Shown here in pieces: positions 34,601-42,868 of a stretch of DNA of 64,000 bases. The DNA is from Solibacillus silvestris_B (lineage in GTDB: Bacteria > Bacillota > Bacilli > Bacillales_A > Planococcaceae). The position numbers and the translations under genes were made by a program. Every line of letters starts with the position of its first letter. Position 1 is the stretch's first letter. Location of the stretch: positions 62,001 to 126,000 of the forward strand of contig NZ_JBQCJW010000003.1 in NCBI RefSeq assembly GCF_051967575.1, read 5' to 3'. A model generated the notes under the pieces. It was not told the DNA's origin. It saw only the letters and a program-made list of their open reading frames with translations, and did no database searches.

Positions 34601-35125
34601 TCACTCCTCATGCATGTGAATCACATATTTCCAACTTGTGTTCGTTTGTTCATATGTGTCCACATTAAAAATATTCTGTTCTATTGAATATGGTGTCTGT
34701 TCCCATTTTCCCGTTAAATGAAATGAAATATTCCATTTATTTTCATGTGCTTCAATGTTTAATTGCAATTGATGCTCTTCATATGGATCAAGTGTGCCAT
34801 AAACATGAATAATTGTATTTTCCAAGTATTGAACTATCGCTTCATCGTACTTGCCTTGAATTGGCGCACTTACATCACTTGTCATATGCAGTTGGAAAGC
34901 CGGGTAGCGCCAATGTACAGTATGAAGCCATTCAACTGTTTCTGTTATTTGAAGTCGGTTGATGTTCGAAAGCATTTTACAATGTTCAGACTGCTCGAAA
35001 ATAACTTTTTTCGCATCGTCCACTCGTCCTAAATCCAAATTCATCTGGATTAAATGAAGCTGATTTAAATAATCGTGATTTGCATAGCGCAGCACTTCAT
35101 TTACAGTTAATTTTGAAACGGTCAT
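34601..35125 (-). CDS. spo0B: Sporulation phosphotransferase Spo0B
   Basis: Phosphorelay protein that passes phosphate from Spo0F to Spo0A. 174 residues, slightly shorter than B. subtilis Spo0B (192). The phosphorylated histidine region reads YANHDYLNQLHLIQMNLDLG with H17 in the HD(Y/W)LNQLxL context of the four-helix-bundle dimerisation domain. The C-terminal part is a divergent ATPase-like fold. Low conservation is normal for this family; position just upstream of obg and downstream of rpmA supports the call. Confidence 0.9.
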   Translation of the reverse strand: MTVSKLTVNEVLRYANHDYLNQLHLIQMNLDLGRVDDAKKVIFEQSEHCKMLSNINRLQITETVEWLHTVHWRYPAFQLHMTSDVSAPIQGKYDEAIVQYLENTIIHVYGTLDPYEEHQLQLNIEAHENKWNISFHLTGKWEQTPYSIEQNIFNVDTYEQTNTSWKYVIHMHEE

Positions 35126-35249
35126 TTTACACTCTCCGTTTTATAGTATCGTTATTAGTATAGCAAGTTTTCCAACACTTTTCCTTCTAAACCTCATACG
35201 AATGACATCATCAATACTTAAGAAAATTTCAACCATCCATTCATCCAAA

Positions 35250-35279
35250 AAAAAGGACTGCAATAAATGCAGTCCTTTC
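35250..35279 (-). terminator. Terminator of the rplU-prp-rpmA operon
   Basis: AAAGGACTGCA pairs perfectly with TGCAGTCCTTT around a 5-base loop, followed on the minus strand by TTTTTTTT. Confidence 0.92.
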
Positions 35280-35289
35280 ATTGCAAAAA

Positions 35290-35586
35290 TTATGCTTCTT
35301 GAGCTGTTGGGTATACAGATACTTTTTTCTTATCGCGACCGTAACGTTCGAATTTAACAACGCCGTCAACTTTTGCGAATAATGTATCGTCCCCACCGCG
35401 GCCTACGTTTGTACCTGGGTAAATTTTTGTACCGCGTTGACGGTAAAGAATTGAACCACCAGTAACGAATTGACCGTCAGCGCGTTTAGCACCAAGGCGT
35501 TTAGACTCAGAGTCACGTCCGTTTTTAGTAGAACCTACACCTTTTTTAGATGCGAAGAATTGAAGATCTAAAGTTAATAATAACAT
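35290..35586 (-). CDS. rpmA: Ribosomal protein bL27 (with cleavable N-terminal extension)
   Basis: 98-residue 50S protein near the peptidyl-transferase centre. It has the Firmicute N-terminal extension LDLQFFA before the mature SKKGVGSTKNGRDSESKRLG. In Firmicutes this extension is removed by the protease Prp, whose gene lies immediately upstream. The LQFFA-S site is intact. AGGAGG precedes the ATG. Confidence 0.98.
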   Translation of the reverse strand: MLLLTLDLQFFASKKGVGSTKNGRDSESKRLGAKRADGQFVTGGSILYRQRGTKIYPGTNVGRGGDDTLFAKVDGVVKFERYGRDKKKVSVYPTAQEA

Positions 35587-35599
35587 ACTGTTCCACCTC

Positions 35600-35941
35600 C
35601 TAGACCATTTTATATTTCAATTCGATATATTCTGAATAGCTCGCAGTCATTGTATAGAACTGTGTTACCATTGTGTTCAGAATAACTTGTAATTTTGCGT
35701 CTGTTTCATCATTCAGTTCCGCTTGAGGGACAGTTACTTTTAAGTAGCCGCCTTCTGGACCTTGTTCGATTTCAGGTGTAATACCTGTAATTTGCGGGAT
35801 TGCGTTCACTGCACCAAAGGCAACAGCAGAAGCACCTGCACAAACTAAATCACGACCATAGACGTCCGATAATGCGTGTCCTGAAATTTCAAAGCCATAC
35901 GATTTACGATTTTCATCACTATAAATAGTTACTGTAATCAT
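35600..35941 (-). CDS. prp: Ribosomal-processing cysteine protease Prp
   Basis: Cysteine protease that trims the N-terminal extension of bL27. 113 residues. The catalytic pair is visible at H22 (ISGHALSD) and C34 (DLVCAGASA). The ATG at 35941 follows AGGTG by six bases; the open frame to 35977 is upstream sequence. Located between rplU and rpmA as in most Firmicutes (B. subtilis ysxB). Confidence 0.96.
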   Translation of the reverse strand: MITVTIYSDENRKSYGFEISGHALSDVYGRDLVCAGASAVAFGAVNAIPQITGITPEIEQGPEGGYLKVTVPQAELNDETDAKLQVILNTMVTQFYTMTASYSEYIELKYKMV

Positions 35942-35957
35942 GTCCATCACCTGCTTA

Positions 35958-36266
35958 TTAAGCGTTGATTGCTTCAACTACTAATTTTGTGTATGGTTGA
36001 CGGTGACCTTGTTTACGACGGTAGTTCTTTTTCGCTTTAAGTTTGAAAACAGTAATTTTCTTTTGCTTGCCTTCTTTAACAACTTTAGCTGTTACAGTAG
36101 CGCCAGCAACTGTTGGAGCACCAACTTTAACTGTTTCTCCACCTACGAATAAAACTTTGTCAAAAGTAACGATTTCGTCAGCAGCCACACCTAGTTTTTC
36201 AACGTAGATTTCTTGACCTGCTTCAACTTTGATTTGTTTACCACCAGTTTCGATAATTGCGTACAT
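35958..36266 (-). CDS. rplU: Ribosomal protein bL21
   Basis: 102-residue 50S protein that binds 23S rRNA. Starts MYAIIETGGKQIKVEAGQ and contains the signature KNYRRKQGHRQPYTKL near the C terminus. The ATG at 36266 is preceded by AGGAGG; the upstream open frame to 36383 is the leader RNA, not coding. First gene of rplU-prp-rpmA. Confidence 0.98.
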   Translation of the reverse strand: MYAIIETGGKQIKVEAGQEIYVEKLGVAADEIVTFDKVLFVGGETVKVGAPTVAGATVTAKVVKEGKQKKITVFKLKAKKNYRRKQGHRQPYTKLVVEAINA

Positions 36267-36376
36267 TAAAATGCACCTCCTCTTAGACTCAGACTCGCCC
36301 GGAATTGCAGGTGACCTATCAAGGTGCTTAAACCTGTTCAGCGCGGTTGCAGTAGCACGGGTGCTACAAACAATAA
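36267..36376 (-). promoter_or_regulatory. L21 leader RNA
   Basis: The rplU 5' leader holds a perfect hairpin (GTAGCA-CCCG-TGCTAC at 36367-36352). After it come GAACAGGTTTAAGCACCT and CCGGGCGAGTCTGAGTC, the layout I associate with the Firmicute L21 leader, a structured RNA in front of rplU proposed to mediate ribosomal-protein autoregulation. Confidence 0.8.
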
Positions 36377-36383
36377 CATTCAA

Positions 36384-36412
36384 ATACTACCACATCGAAA
36401 TTATCAAGTCAA
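36384..36412 (-). promoter_or_regulatory. Sigma-A promoter of rplU operon
   Basis: TTGACT (36412-36407), a 17-base spacer, then TAGTAT (36389-36384) on the minus strand. It overlaps the last codons of spoIVFB, so rplU has its own promoter. Confidence 0.82.
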
Positions 36413-37015
36413 CCGATTCATTACAATTTTTTCAAATGCTGATCGGTATTTTCGAGCTCTCCAATCACCTATTACTTTGCTCCATAAAAAGAGACTAATA
36501 ATAGCTAGGGATAATGAGTGTGGCAGTAAATATAATAGTACGATAATTATCACGGTAAGTAAATAAAAAGAAGCCGTTAAATAAAATTCGAAAATTTTAG
36601 AAAACGGGCGCCATTTAAGCAAGCTATAGCAAAATATCCTTCCTCCATCGAGCGGCCAGATCGGCAGAAGATTAATAGCTAAAATGAACAGCTGCACTTC
36701 GATTAATCGACTGCTGAGCAAATCAGGCAGGGGGACACTTGCGAATATTCCGATGCAGGTTGCCAACGGTCCCCCAAGCGCAATTATTATTAATTGATTA
36801 TAAGATAAAAGCATTTCATTTTTTATCGTCATTTCGCCGCCATATGGAACGATTTTACATTGCTCAATGTCGGCACCGACCATTTTGGCGGCGATGTAAT
36901 GACCGAGTTCATGAAATAGTAATGATGCGATGATGACACTGTATAAAGCAATATCGCCATATAAAATGATGGATAATAGCAGTAGCAGAAATAATGGATG
37001 GATCGTAATTTTCAT
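36404..37015 (-). CDS. spoIVFB: Stage IV sporulation protein FB (site-2 metalloprotease), short form
   Basis: Intramembrane zinc protease that activates pro-sigma-K in the mother cell. 203 residues with several transmembrane helices. Zinc motif LLFHELGHYIAAKM (HExxH) and the second motif INLLPIWPLDGGRIF (NxxPxxxLDGG type) are intact. B. subtilis SpoIVFB has 288 residues with a C-terminal CBS domain; here the protein stops shortly after the last membrane segment, so that domain is missing. The stop is at the rplU promoter. Directly follows spoIVFA (stop and start adjacent). Confidence 0.92.
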   Translation of the reverse strand: MKITIHPLFLLLLLSIILYGDIALYSVIIASLLFHELGHYIAAKMVGADIEQCKIVPYGGEMTIKNEMLLSYNQLIIIALGGPLATCIGIFASVPLPDLLSSRLIEVQLFILAINLLPIWPLDGGRIFCYSLLKWRPFSKIFEFYLTASFYLLTVIIIVLLYLLPHSLSLAIISLFLWSKVIGDWRARKYRSAFEKIVMNRLT

Positions 37016-37564
37016 TTAAATCGGCTGTTCCTTTAACCAGCGGATCGTCTCTTCCATATTCAAAACTTGCCCATCCCGCTCAATTTGCACATATAACTCC
37101 CCGTTTTTCTTCGTGGCGACAATCATGCCTTTCGTTACAGTCGTATATGGCAATACATAAAAATCGTCAACGAAACCAAATGTGACCGTATCGCCCGTAT
37201 CATAAACAATCGAAACCGTTTTCCCATTGTATTTTGTATGCCCTGTAAAAACGATCATTCCATCATACAATGCATTTAATACGAACGGTTCATCATACGC
37301 GAGTAAAAAACCGTTGTTGAAGCGTTCAATCGTTTGAAATAGCTGCAGTTGATTTATCGATAGATCAGCGCTGACAGGGAGCTGTTGTTCATCATTGGAC
37401 AACATAGTCACGACTGCTTTTCGCATCATCACTAAATCGTCCGAGCTATATACGATGGAATGAATGACGCGTTTTGTTGATAAATCCCCATAATAGTTAC
37501 AGCTATAAATGACAATAAATACGATACTCGCGATGAGCCATTGCCATTTTTTCAAGCTCACCAT
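37016..37564 (-). CDS. spoIVFA: Stage IV sporulation protein FA
   Basis: Inhibitory partner of SpoIVFB in the forespore outer membrane. About 182 residues: a short cytoplasmic start (MVSLKKWQW), one transmembrane helix (LIASIVFIVIYSCNYYG) and a C-terminal LytM/M23-like region (FNNGFLLAYDEPFVLNALYDGMIVF-type segment with VSIVYDTGDTVTFGFVDDF). It lacks the complete M23 zinc ligands, as expected of a non-peptidase regulator. The ATG at 37564 is chosen from the helix position; the ribosome binding site is weak and the exact start is uncertain. Lies between minD and spoIVFB as in B. subtilis. Confidence 0.85.
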   Translation of the reverse strand: MVSLKKWQWLIASIVFIVIYSCNYYGDLSTKRVIHSIVYSSDDLVMMRKAVVTMLSNDEQQLPVSADLSINQLQLFQTIERFNNGFLLAYDEPFVLNALYDGMIVFTGHTKYNGKTVSIVYDTGDTVTFGFVDDFYVLPYTTVTKGMIVATKKNGELYVQIERDGQVLNMEETIRWLKEQPI

Positions 37565-37624
37565 CCAATCTTTTTGACCTATTATATGTAAGGAAAGACA
37601 ATCCAATTCAAGAAAGCTTGTACA

Positions 37625-37668
37625 TAGAAAAAGCTGTGTGGAATATATTATTTCATTCCACACAGCTT
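37625..37668 (-). terminator. Terminator of the mre-min operon
   Basis: AAGCTGTGTGGAAT pairs with ATTCCACACAGCTT, followed on the minus strand by TTTTC. It lies 6 bases after the minD stop and separates it from spoIVFA. Confidence 0.88.
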
Positions 37669-37673
37669 ACATA

Positions 37674-38471
37674 TTATTTAAATAATGATTTCAGCTTTGC
37701 AAATACACCTTTTGGCTGGTCGTCTTCCAACGTCATTAGCGGTACCGAATCCCCTAGTATACGGCGGGCGATATTGCGGTAGCCTAATGAAGCTTTATTG
37801 TTTGGATTCATGACAATTGGTTCGCCTTTATTGGATGAACTGATCACATCTTCGCTATCGATAATAATCCCTAATAAATCGATCGATAAATGTGTCGTAA
37901 CTTCCGTAATATCCATTGCATCCCCATTATTCATCAAGCTTTTGCGGATTCGGTTAATGATAAGCTTTGGCGGCTCGATCGGCTCTTGCTCCAGCAATCC
38001 GATAATACGATCCGCATCGCGCACTGCCGAAATTTCAGGTGTCGTTACGACGATGGCACGATCCGCACCAGCAACTGCATTGCGGTAACCTTGCTCAATT
38101 CCGGCGGGACAATCGATTAAAACATAGTCAAATTCACGCTTTAATTCGTCCACTAAGCTTTTCATTTGTTCAGGGTTTACAGCATTTTTATCTGTATTTT
38201 GAGCGGCTGGCAATAAGTATAAACGCTCATCTACACGCTTATCCTTCACTAATGCCTGATGCATTTTACAACGCCCTTCGATGACGTCCACCAAATCATA
38301 AATAATACGATTTTCCAAGCCTAAAATTACATCTAAATTCCGCAATCCTATGTCCGTATCTACTAGACAAACTTTCTTTCCCTGAAGTGCCAATGCAGTT
38401 CCTAAGTTTGCAGTCGTAGTCGTTTTCCCTACTCCACCTTTTCCTGAAGTTATAACGATTGCTTCTCCCAC
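37674..38471 (-). CDS. minD: Septum site-determining ATPase MinD
   Basis: ParA-type ATPase that recruits MinC to the membrane to block polar division. 265 residues from the GTG at 38471, with deviant Walker A GKGGVGKTT near residue 10, DTDIGLRNLD, DCPAGIEQGY and the C-terminal amphipathic membrane helix GVFAKLKSLFK. AAGGAAGGGG lies eight bases before this GTG, and MinD proteins begin at this point. The frame is also open to an ATG at 38558 with its own good site (AAAGGGGG), directly after the minC stop, giving a 29-residue acidic extension. Both starts are plausible; I favour the GTG. Confidence 0.95.
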   Translation of the reverse strand: MGEAIVITSGKGGVGKTTTTANLGTALALQGKKVCLVDTDIGLRNLDVILGLENRIIYDLVDVIEGRCKMHQALVKDKRVDERLYLLPAAQNTDKNAVNPEQMKSLVDELKREFDYVLIDCPAGIEQGYRNAVAGADRAIVVTTPEISAVRDADRIIGLLEQEPIEPPKLIINRIRKSLMNNGDAMDITEVTTHLSIDLLGIIIDSEDVISSSNKGEPIVMNPNNKASLGYRNIARRILGDSVPLMTLEDDQPKGVFAKLKSLFK

Positions 38472-38558
38472 ATTAGCAGCCCCTTCCTTATGTAAGGTAG
38501 CATCTTGAGCTATTGCATCATCAATATTCTTAGAGAATAATAATTCTTCTTCACTCAT

Positions 38559-39227
38559 TTAGCTTCCCCCTTTAAATGTTGATAAATTCGGTCGTATATT
38601 TCTTATCTCTTGGATTCTATCATAAGCAATTACGTCATTTTCTCCAATATAGGCAAAAATTTGATTTGTATGGTCTAAAATATATTGGGATTCGTTTGTC
38701 ATTACTTCGACATGATTGCCTATTAAAACATGTGTCGGCTCAAAATGAGAAGCTGACACAATCGCATCTTCATTGCCATTCATGCCAGCATGCACAATTC
38801 CTTTTAACTTACCCGCAATATGTACATTGCCTCCTGCTTCGATGCGCCCGTTCGGATTGACATCACCTAAAACAAGAAGATCCCCAGCTACACGAAGCGT
38901 CTGTCCAGAACGCACAATGCCCACATACGTTTCAGAGCGATTTGTTTCAAGCTGCCTATGGCTTTCCTCAATCGTAATGACCTCACTTTGAATCTTTTTT
39001 ACGCATAGCTTTTGACGTTCTTCAACAACTTTTGTGAGCTGTGCTTTTTGCTCTGGTGTACAGTAGCGTTTCCCTAAGTGCAATTGTACATCTATTTTAC
39101 CATCAAGATGTCCGTCTGTAACTTTTTTTCCAAGTTCTTCAACCAATTCGGCATAAGAACATTGATCATCCAGACGAAGTACTAACCCATCTTTTGTTCC
39201 TTTAATATGGATAAGTTGTTTTTTCAT
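38559..39227 (-). CDS. minC: Septum site-determining protein MinC
   Basis: FtsZ-polymerisation inhibitor, 222 residues. N-terminal domain (IHIKGTKDGLVLRLDD) and C-terminal beta-helix with the repeated-turn pattern VGIVRSGQTLRVAGDLLVLG, VNPNGRIEAGGNVHIAGKLK and GIVHAGMNGNEDA. Upstream of minD, downstream of mreD, as in B. subtilis mreBCD-minCD. Confidence 0.97.
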   Translation of the reverse strand: MKKQLIHIKGTKDGLVLRLDDQCSYAELVEELGKKVTDGHLDGKIDVQLHLGKRYCTPEQKAQLTKVVEERQKLCVKKIQSEVITIEESHRQLETNRSETYVGIVRSGQTLRVAGDLLVLGDVNPNGRIEAGGNVHIAGKLKGIVHAGMNGNEDAIVSASHFEPTHVLIGNHVEVMTNESQYILDHTNQIFAYIGENDVIAYDRIQEIRNIRPNLSTFKGGS

Positions 39228-39317
39228 AGCTTTTCAAGTCACCTCGCGCTACATGATTGTGAAAAGAAACAACCGAAATGCTTGTTCGGCCCGTCTCTTG
39301 TCACTTCTTTTACAATG

Positions 39318-39836
39318 CTATTGTGCACGTTGAAATACGCGAGCGCTAATACAATATTTAAACGCCCATGCAAGCATTATTAAAAATAGTAGATTCCCTA
39401 TTGTTGTCGGAACTAATCGACTTACTAAAAACGGCTGAAATGCCATCGTTGTAAATTGAAGCATATAGAAGAATTCATATACTAATAATTCAAAAATAAT
39501 CATTAAAAATAAAGCTAAGAACATCGAAAATACTAAATGCGGGTGAATGCGCTTTACACACCATGCCGCAACATAGCAGATTGCCGGGTATAAAACTGTA
39601 TATAAACCGATAATATTAATATAGAACACATCGAAGCAAAGCCCAAAAATAACGCCATAAATCATTGCTTTCTTACGACTATAATAAATGGCTAAAAAGA
39701 TTAAATATAAAATTAAAAAGCGTGGAATCAAATAGTAAGTCGCCTCGCCGAACTGCAGCGGGGAAAACCTGGAAAATTCAGATTCAAGCAAAAACAGCAA
39801 AACAGCAACGGTTCCTATTAGAAATCGAGCGAGCAT
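39318..39836 (-). CDS. mreD: Rod shape-determining protein MreD
   Basis: Polytopic membrane protein of 172 residues with about five helices (FLIGTVAVLLFLLESEFSRF, LIPRFLILYLIFLAIYYS and further). Conserved glycine/phenylalanine loop GLCFDVFYINIIGLYTVLYP is typical. It takes part in the elongasome with MreB and MreC. ATG overlaps the mreC stop codon by one base. Confidence 0.93.
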   Translation of the reverse strand: MLARFLIGTVAVLLFLLESEFSRFSPLQFGEATYYLIPRFLILYLIFLAIYYSRKKAMIYGVIFGLCFDVFYINIIGLYTVLYPAICYVAAWCVKRIHPHLVFSMFLALFLMIIFELLVYEFFYMLQFTTMAFQPFLVSRLVPTTIGNLLFLIMLAWAFKYCISARVFQRAQ

Positions 39837-40756
39837 TATTCATCCTCCTCAACTTCCTCAACAGGTTCATTCGTTAAATCCTCATTTGTGCCATTTCCAT
39901 CAGAACCATCCACTGAAGTTGTTTTACGTTTTGCAATAATGACATGCTCCAGCATTGAAAAGTCCGCAGCCGGTTTTACATAGGCCATTTTCGTCAAGCC
40001 GAAATCATGTGTCGTTACCTCTGTAACTTCGCCAATTAAAATGCCTTTCGGGAAAATCCCGCCGAGCCCCGAAGACAAGACTTTGCTGCCGACTTCGATA
40101 TTTATTTTAGAATCAATGCGCTTTAATAGTAATTCGTTACGCTCAACGTCATACCCTTCTATTAAGGAGCCATGAATTTCTTTATTGTTTTCACCTATTA
40201 CAATAGCAGATACACGATAATTTTCGTTATTCGTATAAAGCAGCTCTACTTCAGAAGTATACGGTGTTGCTACTACAATTTTTCCAATCAACCCTCGAGA
40301 AGTCATAACGGCCATGTTATTTTCAACACCATGTGCCGTCCCTTTATTTAATATGATTTTTTCTTCCCACTGATCAGGGTTTCTCGCAATGACCGTCGCC
40401 TGAATCGGTTCGAAATCACGCAAACTTTCCTCGATTGATGCGAGTTCACGCAATGAAGAATTCTCGGCCTTTAAAGTACTCACTTCCGCCTGCAGCACGG
40501 CAAAATCTTCAAGGCGCATTTTTAAGCGCTGGTTTTCTTCATACGTATTTAACAGCGAATCAATATTGCTAAAAATACCTGTTATGTAATTAGCCGGCTT
40601 TGCGACAAGCGATTGTGCAAAGCCAACTGTATCTTTAATAATTTGCTCGGGTAATGTTGCGTTATGACGATCACGTAAAGAGAACCCAATCAATGCCACC
40701 AGGAAAATTACACTTACTAATAGTACAATTAATTTTTTATTTGAAAAATGTGGCAC
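39836..40756 (-). CDS. mreC: Rod shape-determining protein MreC
   Basis: Bitopic elongasome protein, 306 residues: N-terminal transmembrane anchor (LIVLLVSVIFLVALIGFSL), a coiled coil (ENQRLKMRLEDFAVLQAEVS), and the extracytoplasmic beta-barrel domain with VIARNPDQWEEKIILNKGTA, VMTSRGLIGKIV and SGLGGIFPKGILIGEV. Ends with an acidic tail rich in Glu. Between mreB and mreD. Confidence 0.96.
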   Translation of the reverse strand: MPHFSNKKLIVLLVSVIFLVALIGFSLRDRHNATLPEQIIKDTVGFAQSLVAKPANYITGIFSNIDSLLNTYEENQRLKMRLEDFAVLQAEVSTLKAENSSLRELASIEESLRDFEPIQATVIARNPDQWEEKIILNKGTAHGVENNMAVMTSRGLIGKIVVATPYTSEVELLYTNNENYRVSAIVIGENNKEIHGSLIEGYDVERNELLLKRIDSKINIEVGSKVLSSGLGGIFPKGILIGEVTEVTTHDFGLTKMAYVKPAADFSMLEHVIIAKRKTTSVDGSDGNGTNEDLTNEPVEEVEEDE

Positions 40757-40768
40757 TGCGAGTCCTCC

Positions 40769-41785
40769 CTACTTCACTTGTTGCGCACGAATTAAATCGA
40801 TATTGTCTAATGCTTTACCCGTTCCTATCGCTACACAGTCCAATGGATCTTCAGCAATAAATACAGGCATTTTCGTTTCATCGCTAATTACTTTATCTAA
40901 GTTGCGCAATAATGCGCCCCCGCCTGTCAACACGATACCGCGCTCCATTACGTCTGCCGATAATTCCGGCGGTGTTTGCTCCAATGTTTTCTTTACACCG
41001 TCCAAAACCGCAGCGATTGCTTCATATAGAGATTTTGAAATTTCATCGGATGTAATCTCAATCGTTTTTGGCAAACCTGTCAGCAAGTCACGTCCGCGAA
41101 TTTCCATCGTTTCTGCAGGACCTTCCGCCCGTGCCGTACCGATTTCGACTTTAATGCCTTCCGCTGTACGCTCACCGATTGTTAAATTGTATGTTTTGCG
41201 GATGTAAGCAATAATCGCATGGTCCATCGTATCCCCGCCAACACGCACTGATTCGCTCGTTACGATACCCCCCAGGGAAATAACAGCCACTTCTGTCGTA
41301 CCGCCACCGATATCCACAACCATTGAACCAGTTGGCTCCCATACAGGCAAGTTCGCGCCAATTGCTGCCGCAAATGGTTCTTCAATCGTAAACGCTTCTT
41401 TTGCCCCTGCTTGTCTGCTCGCATCGATTACGGCACGTTGTTCAACAGATGTAATGCCATAAGGTACACAAATCATTACGTTTGGCTTTTTCCAATTAGA
41501 GCCTGACGCTTTCATCGCTTCTTTCAAATAATATTGAATCATAGCTGTTGTAATTTCAAAGTCCGCAATAACCCCGTCCTTCATTGGGCGGATTGCCACG
41601 ATTGAACCAGGCGTACGGCCAATCATATTTTTTGCATCGTTCCCTACTGCAACGATGTCACCTGTTTTTGTATTTTTCGCTACTACTGACGGTTCGCGCA
41701 ATACGATTCCTTTTCCTTTTACAAATACTAGTGTATTAGCTGTGCCAAGATCAATCCCGACATCTTTATTTCCTAATCCAAACAA
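40769..41785 (-). CDS. mreB: Rod shape-determining actin MreB
   Basis: Bacterial actin, 338 residues. Phosphate-1 motif DVGIDLGTANTLVFVKGKG, connect-1 QAGAKEAFTIEEPFAAAIGA, phosphate-2 VVDIGGGTTEVAVISLGG and adenosine motif VLTGGGALLRN are all present. Forms filaments that organise lateral wall synthesis. First gene of mreBCD-minCD. A TATAAT box is visible at 41855-41850 upstream. Confidence 0.98.
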   Translation of the reverse strand: MFGLGNKDVGIDLGTANTLVFVKGKGIVLREPSVVAKNTKTGDIVAVGNDAKNMIGRTPGSIVAIRPMKDGVIADFEITTAMIQYYLKEAMKASGSNWKKPNVMICVPYGITSVEQRAVIDASRQAGAKEAFTIEEPFAAAIGANLPVWEPTGSMVVDIGGGTTEVAVISLGGIVTSESVRVGGDTMDHAIIAYIRKTYNLTIGERTAEGIKVEIGTARAEGPAETMEIRGRDLLTGLPKTIEITSDEISKSLYEAIAAVLDGVKKTLEQTPPELSADVMERGIVLTGGGALLRNLDKVISDETKMPVFIAEDPLDCVAIGTGKALDNIDLIRAQQVK

Positions 41786-42122
41786 ATTAAGTCTCCCTTT
41801 CTTATAAAAACAATTTCTTATTTATGATGTTACTAAAATCATACGCTCTATTATAACGAATTACATCAAAAAATTATAGTGTCGCAAGCACTGAATCGCG
41901 ACTTTTGTCGAATGTTTTTTCTGCAACACTACTTTTCTATTGTATTTCTATTTTTGTTTTGAAACAAATAAAATTAATATGTAAGATTTAACAAAATCAC
42001 CACATGCACATGACGTATATAACAAATAAAAGTTGCATAGGCGAAATATGTCGATAATTTTTAATTTGAATGACAAATATTATAGCGATGTAACATTTCT
42101 TAGCTGACTTGCTCTGCTCACA
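41786..42122. other. Intergenic region upstream of mreB
   Basis: About 340 bp, AT-rich, no supported ORF. TATAAT on the minus strand at 41855-41850 is the likely mreB -10 box, with a weak -35. I see no other motif in the remainder. Confidence 0.45.
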
Positions 42123-42153
42123 AAAAAGACAAACGCGATTATACGTTTGTCTT
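42123..42153 (-). terminator. Terminator of radC
   Basis: AAGACAAACG (42126-42135 read forward) pairs perfectly with CGTTTGTCTT (42144-42153), followed on the minus strand by TTTTTTG. Confidence 0.9.
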
Positions 42154-42158
42154 CCCAG

Positions 42159-42857
42159 TCAAAAATACCCTTTTTCCTTCATGCTTATAAACTGATGGTC
42201 ACCGATAATAACATGATCGAGCAAATCGACGCCGACAATTTTTCCTGCTTCGTAAAGTCTCATCGTCACATCGATATCTTCCGGGCTAGGTGTCGGCACG
42301 CCGCTCGGATGGTTATGCGCGCATATGATGGAAGCTGCAGAACGTTTTACAGCTTCACGGTAGATCTCCCTTGGATGGAAGATGCTTGCATTCAGGCTGC
42401 CGACAAAAATCGTTTGCTTATGTAGCACCTGGTTTTTGACATTTAAAAATAAACAGACGAAATGTTCCTGCTGCAGCGATGTCATATCCTGCATTAAAAA
42501 GGTCGCCGCATCTTCCGGCGATCGAATCGTAAATCGTTCTTCCAAGTCTTTTGTCGCAAGCCTTCTTCCCAATTCGATGGCAGCCAGGAGCAAAACGGCT
42601 TTCGCTTCGCCTATACCTTTAATATCGGTAATTTCTTCAAGCGTCGCATGCTTCAAATTATGCAATTTCTCAAAATTGATGAGCACACGATTAGCTACCG
42701 TCAACACCGATTCCCTTTTCGTACCCGTCCCGAGTAAAATCGCGATAAGCTCCTGGTTCGATAAGCTCTTTGCCCCTTGGCGAATCAAGCGTTCGCGTGG
42801 GCGGTCCGCTTCATGCACATCATGGATTTTCAAATTCAATAACGGTGTTCCAGTCAT
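42159..42857 (-). CDS. radC: RadC-family protein (JAB/MPN domain)
   Basis: 232 residues. N-terminal helix-hairpin-helix part (GAKSLSNQELIAILLGTGTK, ITDIKGIGEAKAVLLLAA) and C-terminal RadC JAB domain with the zinc motif CAHNHPSGVPTPSPED. The historic role in DNA repair is not well supported, so I state only the family. Order maf-radC-mreB is that of B. subtilis; maf lies 11 bases upstream on the same strand. Confidence 0.95.
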   Translation of the reverse strand: MTGTPLLNLKIHDVHEADRPRERLIRQGAKSLSNQELIAILLGTGTKRESVLTVANRVLINFEKLHNLKHATLEEITDIKGIGEAKAVLLLAAIELGRRLATKDLEERFTIRSPEDAATFLMQDMTSLQQEHFVCLFLNVKNQVLHKQTIFVGSLNASIFHPREIYREAVKRSAASIICAHNHPSGVPTPSPEDIDVTMRLYEAGKIVGVDLLDHVIIGDHQFISMKEKGYF

Positions 42858-42868
42858 TTACACCACTC

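Noticed and set aside
36267..36383. N-terminal extension of bL21
   Set aside because: This is the structured leader RNA, and the mature start MYAII is universal.
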